NCBI GenBank assembly: GCA_029747585.1
Contig: JAPEVF010000772.1
Coordinates: 1-21,421 of the forward strand
Direction of reading: 5' to 3'
DNA: 21,421 bases
Source: Pleurotus djamor
Taxonomy: Eukaryota > Basidiomycota > Agaricomycetes > Agaricales > Pleurotaceae
Shown: positions 20,076-21,421 of the stretch, piece after piece
How the letters are laid out: the number at the start of each line of letters is the position of its first letter
Numbering within the stretch: position 1 is the first letter of the stretch
Translations under genes and position numbers: made by a program
Notes under the pieces: model-generated
Told to the model about the DNA's origin: nothing
The model's database searches: none
What the model saw: the letters and a program-made list of their open reading frames with translations, nothing else

Positions 20076-20261
20076 CTAGTGGCAGATGTTCTTCTTGACC
20101 TAAATGNGATCATATATTCACACCCATGGCATCAGTGTTTCATACTTGTCCTGAACGAAGCAGGCGATGGGACCCCATCACTAGNTATGAGCTTGGTGTA
20201 CATTTTATACACTACATCGGATGGGAGCTGTAGTTAGGCTTTTGTGGGAGGGATCAAAAGT
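20076..20261. other. Intergenic region between convergent stop codons, 186 bp
   Basis: Both flanking genes must end transcription here or run into each other. There is no perfect AATAAA on either strand; TATAAAATG on the minus strand (about 20200-20208) is the nearest A-rich candidate for the eIF3d side. Ns at 20107 and 20185. Confidence 0.8.
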
Positions 20262-21421
20262 TTACTCTTCGAGTTCCTCTTCAGAAGCCTCTCCTTCTTC
20301 GTCTTCAGCTGTGAATGTGCCAGCTGGAACAGCATACAAACGGATGACCGGCTATTATAGGAGGGGGTATCAGAAAACGTCGTTCAAGCTTGATGATGAG
20401 AGTGAAACACCGCAGCTAGCTCACCTTGTTGGGATCCTTCACCAATACGTATTTTCCTTCGGGCATTTTCATGCACATGTCGGTTACGGTGCGGACGATG
20501 CCCCAACCGTTGGCCAGGGATACGCCAAGCTGGGCGGCGAAGTCGGTTGGTCGCATCGAGGCCGTGCTCAAAATAACATGGCGCGTATTATCTCGAGGGT
20601 TTGCACGGGAAATATATCTGTAAGATGTGATGCGAACGATCAGTGACCGAACAAACAGTAAAGGTAAACAAATGGGAAAAAATTAAATGACAAGGAGACT
20701 GGGGGACTCTGGGTCAAAGAAGGAAATAACGGGGCTTAGACGGAGAAGGCGAGGTAAGATATCAGAACATGAATAACGTCCTGAGGNGNNAACAGGACAC
20801 ACGGCGTATGTGAGAAACACAGGGGTAGATGCATTGACTTACCCTATCTTCATGGCTTCCGCGCCCGCGAGAACACTTTGTACAGCCCACTTTGCGAGTT
20901 TGCAGCTGTTGTTCTTCATCTCCGTGGCAACGACGGCACCGCGCTGGGAATCCAATTTTGTGCGCCAGTCGGGGGCACCACCTGCGCCCTGAGCGCGCGG
21001 GTCGAACTCGTTCAAAGCGCGAATTGTTACGAGACCGTGTCCGTCCCGAGGGTTGCCTTGGCCGGGTGCATAAGCATCGACTTCGGTACGAACACATAAT
21101 TTGATATCTTCGTCCTCCGTAATCCCTAGATCGAACACACGGTAGCGGTACCCACACGACGCCAATGGCTCGGTTTCATCAGGACCATAGAATGGATTTG
21201 GATGCGCAAAGTCTACGGCGGGAGGCGGAGGGTTCTCGATGACTGATTGGAATGAGAAGTTTTGATTTATGAATGTTGCTTCGAGGGATAAGGAAGTAGC
21301 AGTATTGATGGAGGCCGTCTCTGGGTGGGAGGCTTTCTCTGTGGGATTGTTGGGGTTGGGAGGAGCGGGGTCTTGTGGAGGATCAGCGGCATTCTCGTTG
21401 ACAGTCAAGGTGTCAAAGGGC
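20262..21421 (-). CDS. eIF3d: Eukaryotic translation initiation factor 3 subunit D, C-terminal half (partial)
   Basis: Exons (minus): beyond the edge-20843, 20617-20425, 20351-20262; introns 225 and 73 nt. About 286 residues are visible of the roughly 550 usual for eIF3d; the N-terminal half lies past the right edge, and the frame is open at 21421 ([16 protein letters not shown]). Family signatures are clear: [52 protein letters not shown], then across intron one [17 protein letters not shown] and [20 protein letters not shown], then across intron two [18 protein letters not shown]. It ends in an acidic tail ([15 protein letters not shown]), as usual for the family. eIF3d is the cap-binding subunit at the periphery of the eIF3 complex on the 40S ribosome (moe1 in fission yeast). 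No break is seen in the visible part. Confidence 0.97.

Noticed and set aside
1..21421. Search for CRISPR arrays, transposon terminal repeats, rRNA genes or polyprotein remnants
   Set aside because: No regularly spaced direct repeats, no long terminal or inverted repeats, and no reverse transcriptase, integrase or transposase motifs could be seen by eye on either strand.

Overview
The window looks like nuclear DNA of a filamentous fungus, most likely a basidiomycete (Agaricomycotina). Three conserved eukaryotic genes can be rebuilt exon by exon. Most of their introns are short (48-116 nt) with GT-AG ends, and two have a clear CTGAC branch-point word. There are no operons, Shine-Dalgarno sites or bacterial genes. 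Scattered single Ns, several at the ends of A/T homopolymers, point to a draft assembly. I cannot name the species from sequence alone.

Layout. Positions 1-10069 are a gene-poor stretch with no gene I can support; it carries many very short tandem duplications (5-8 bp units, 2-4 copies) and one tRNA-like near-palindrome at about 8173-8256. Positions 10070-12973 (minus) hold an ING-family chromatin reader with an N-terminal ING helical domain and a C-terminal PHD finger. Positions 12974-18496 are a second long non-coding stretch, with a (ACCTAAC)4 array and a few unassigned open frames. Positions 18497-20075 (plus) hold a Dsc2/UBAC2-like rhomboid-fold membrane protein ending in a CUE/UBA-like domain. 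Positions 20262 to the right edge (minus) hold the C-terminal half of translation initiation factor eIF3 subunit d, which runs off the window. The last two genes are tail to tail, with 186 bp between their stop codons.

The three genes act in unrelated core processes (chromatin acetylation or deacetylation, ER/Golgi membrane protein quality control, translation initiation), and nothing suggests a cluster. I found no convincing new multi-gene system. The most interesting structure is in the ING gene: the zinc- and H3K4me3-binding core of the PHD finger sits on a 42-nt phase 0-0 exon between two introns of 631 and 699 nt, so skipping it would keep the frame but destroy the reader. Two short introns, one in the ING gene and one in the Dsc2-like gene, are multiples of three with no stop codon, so gene callers could easily read through them.
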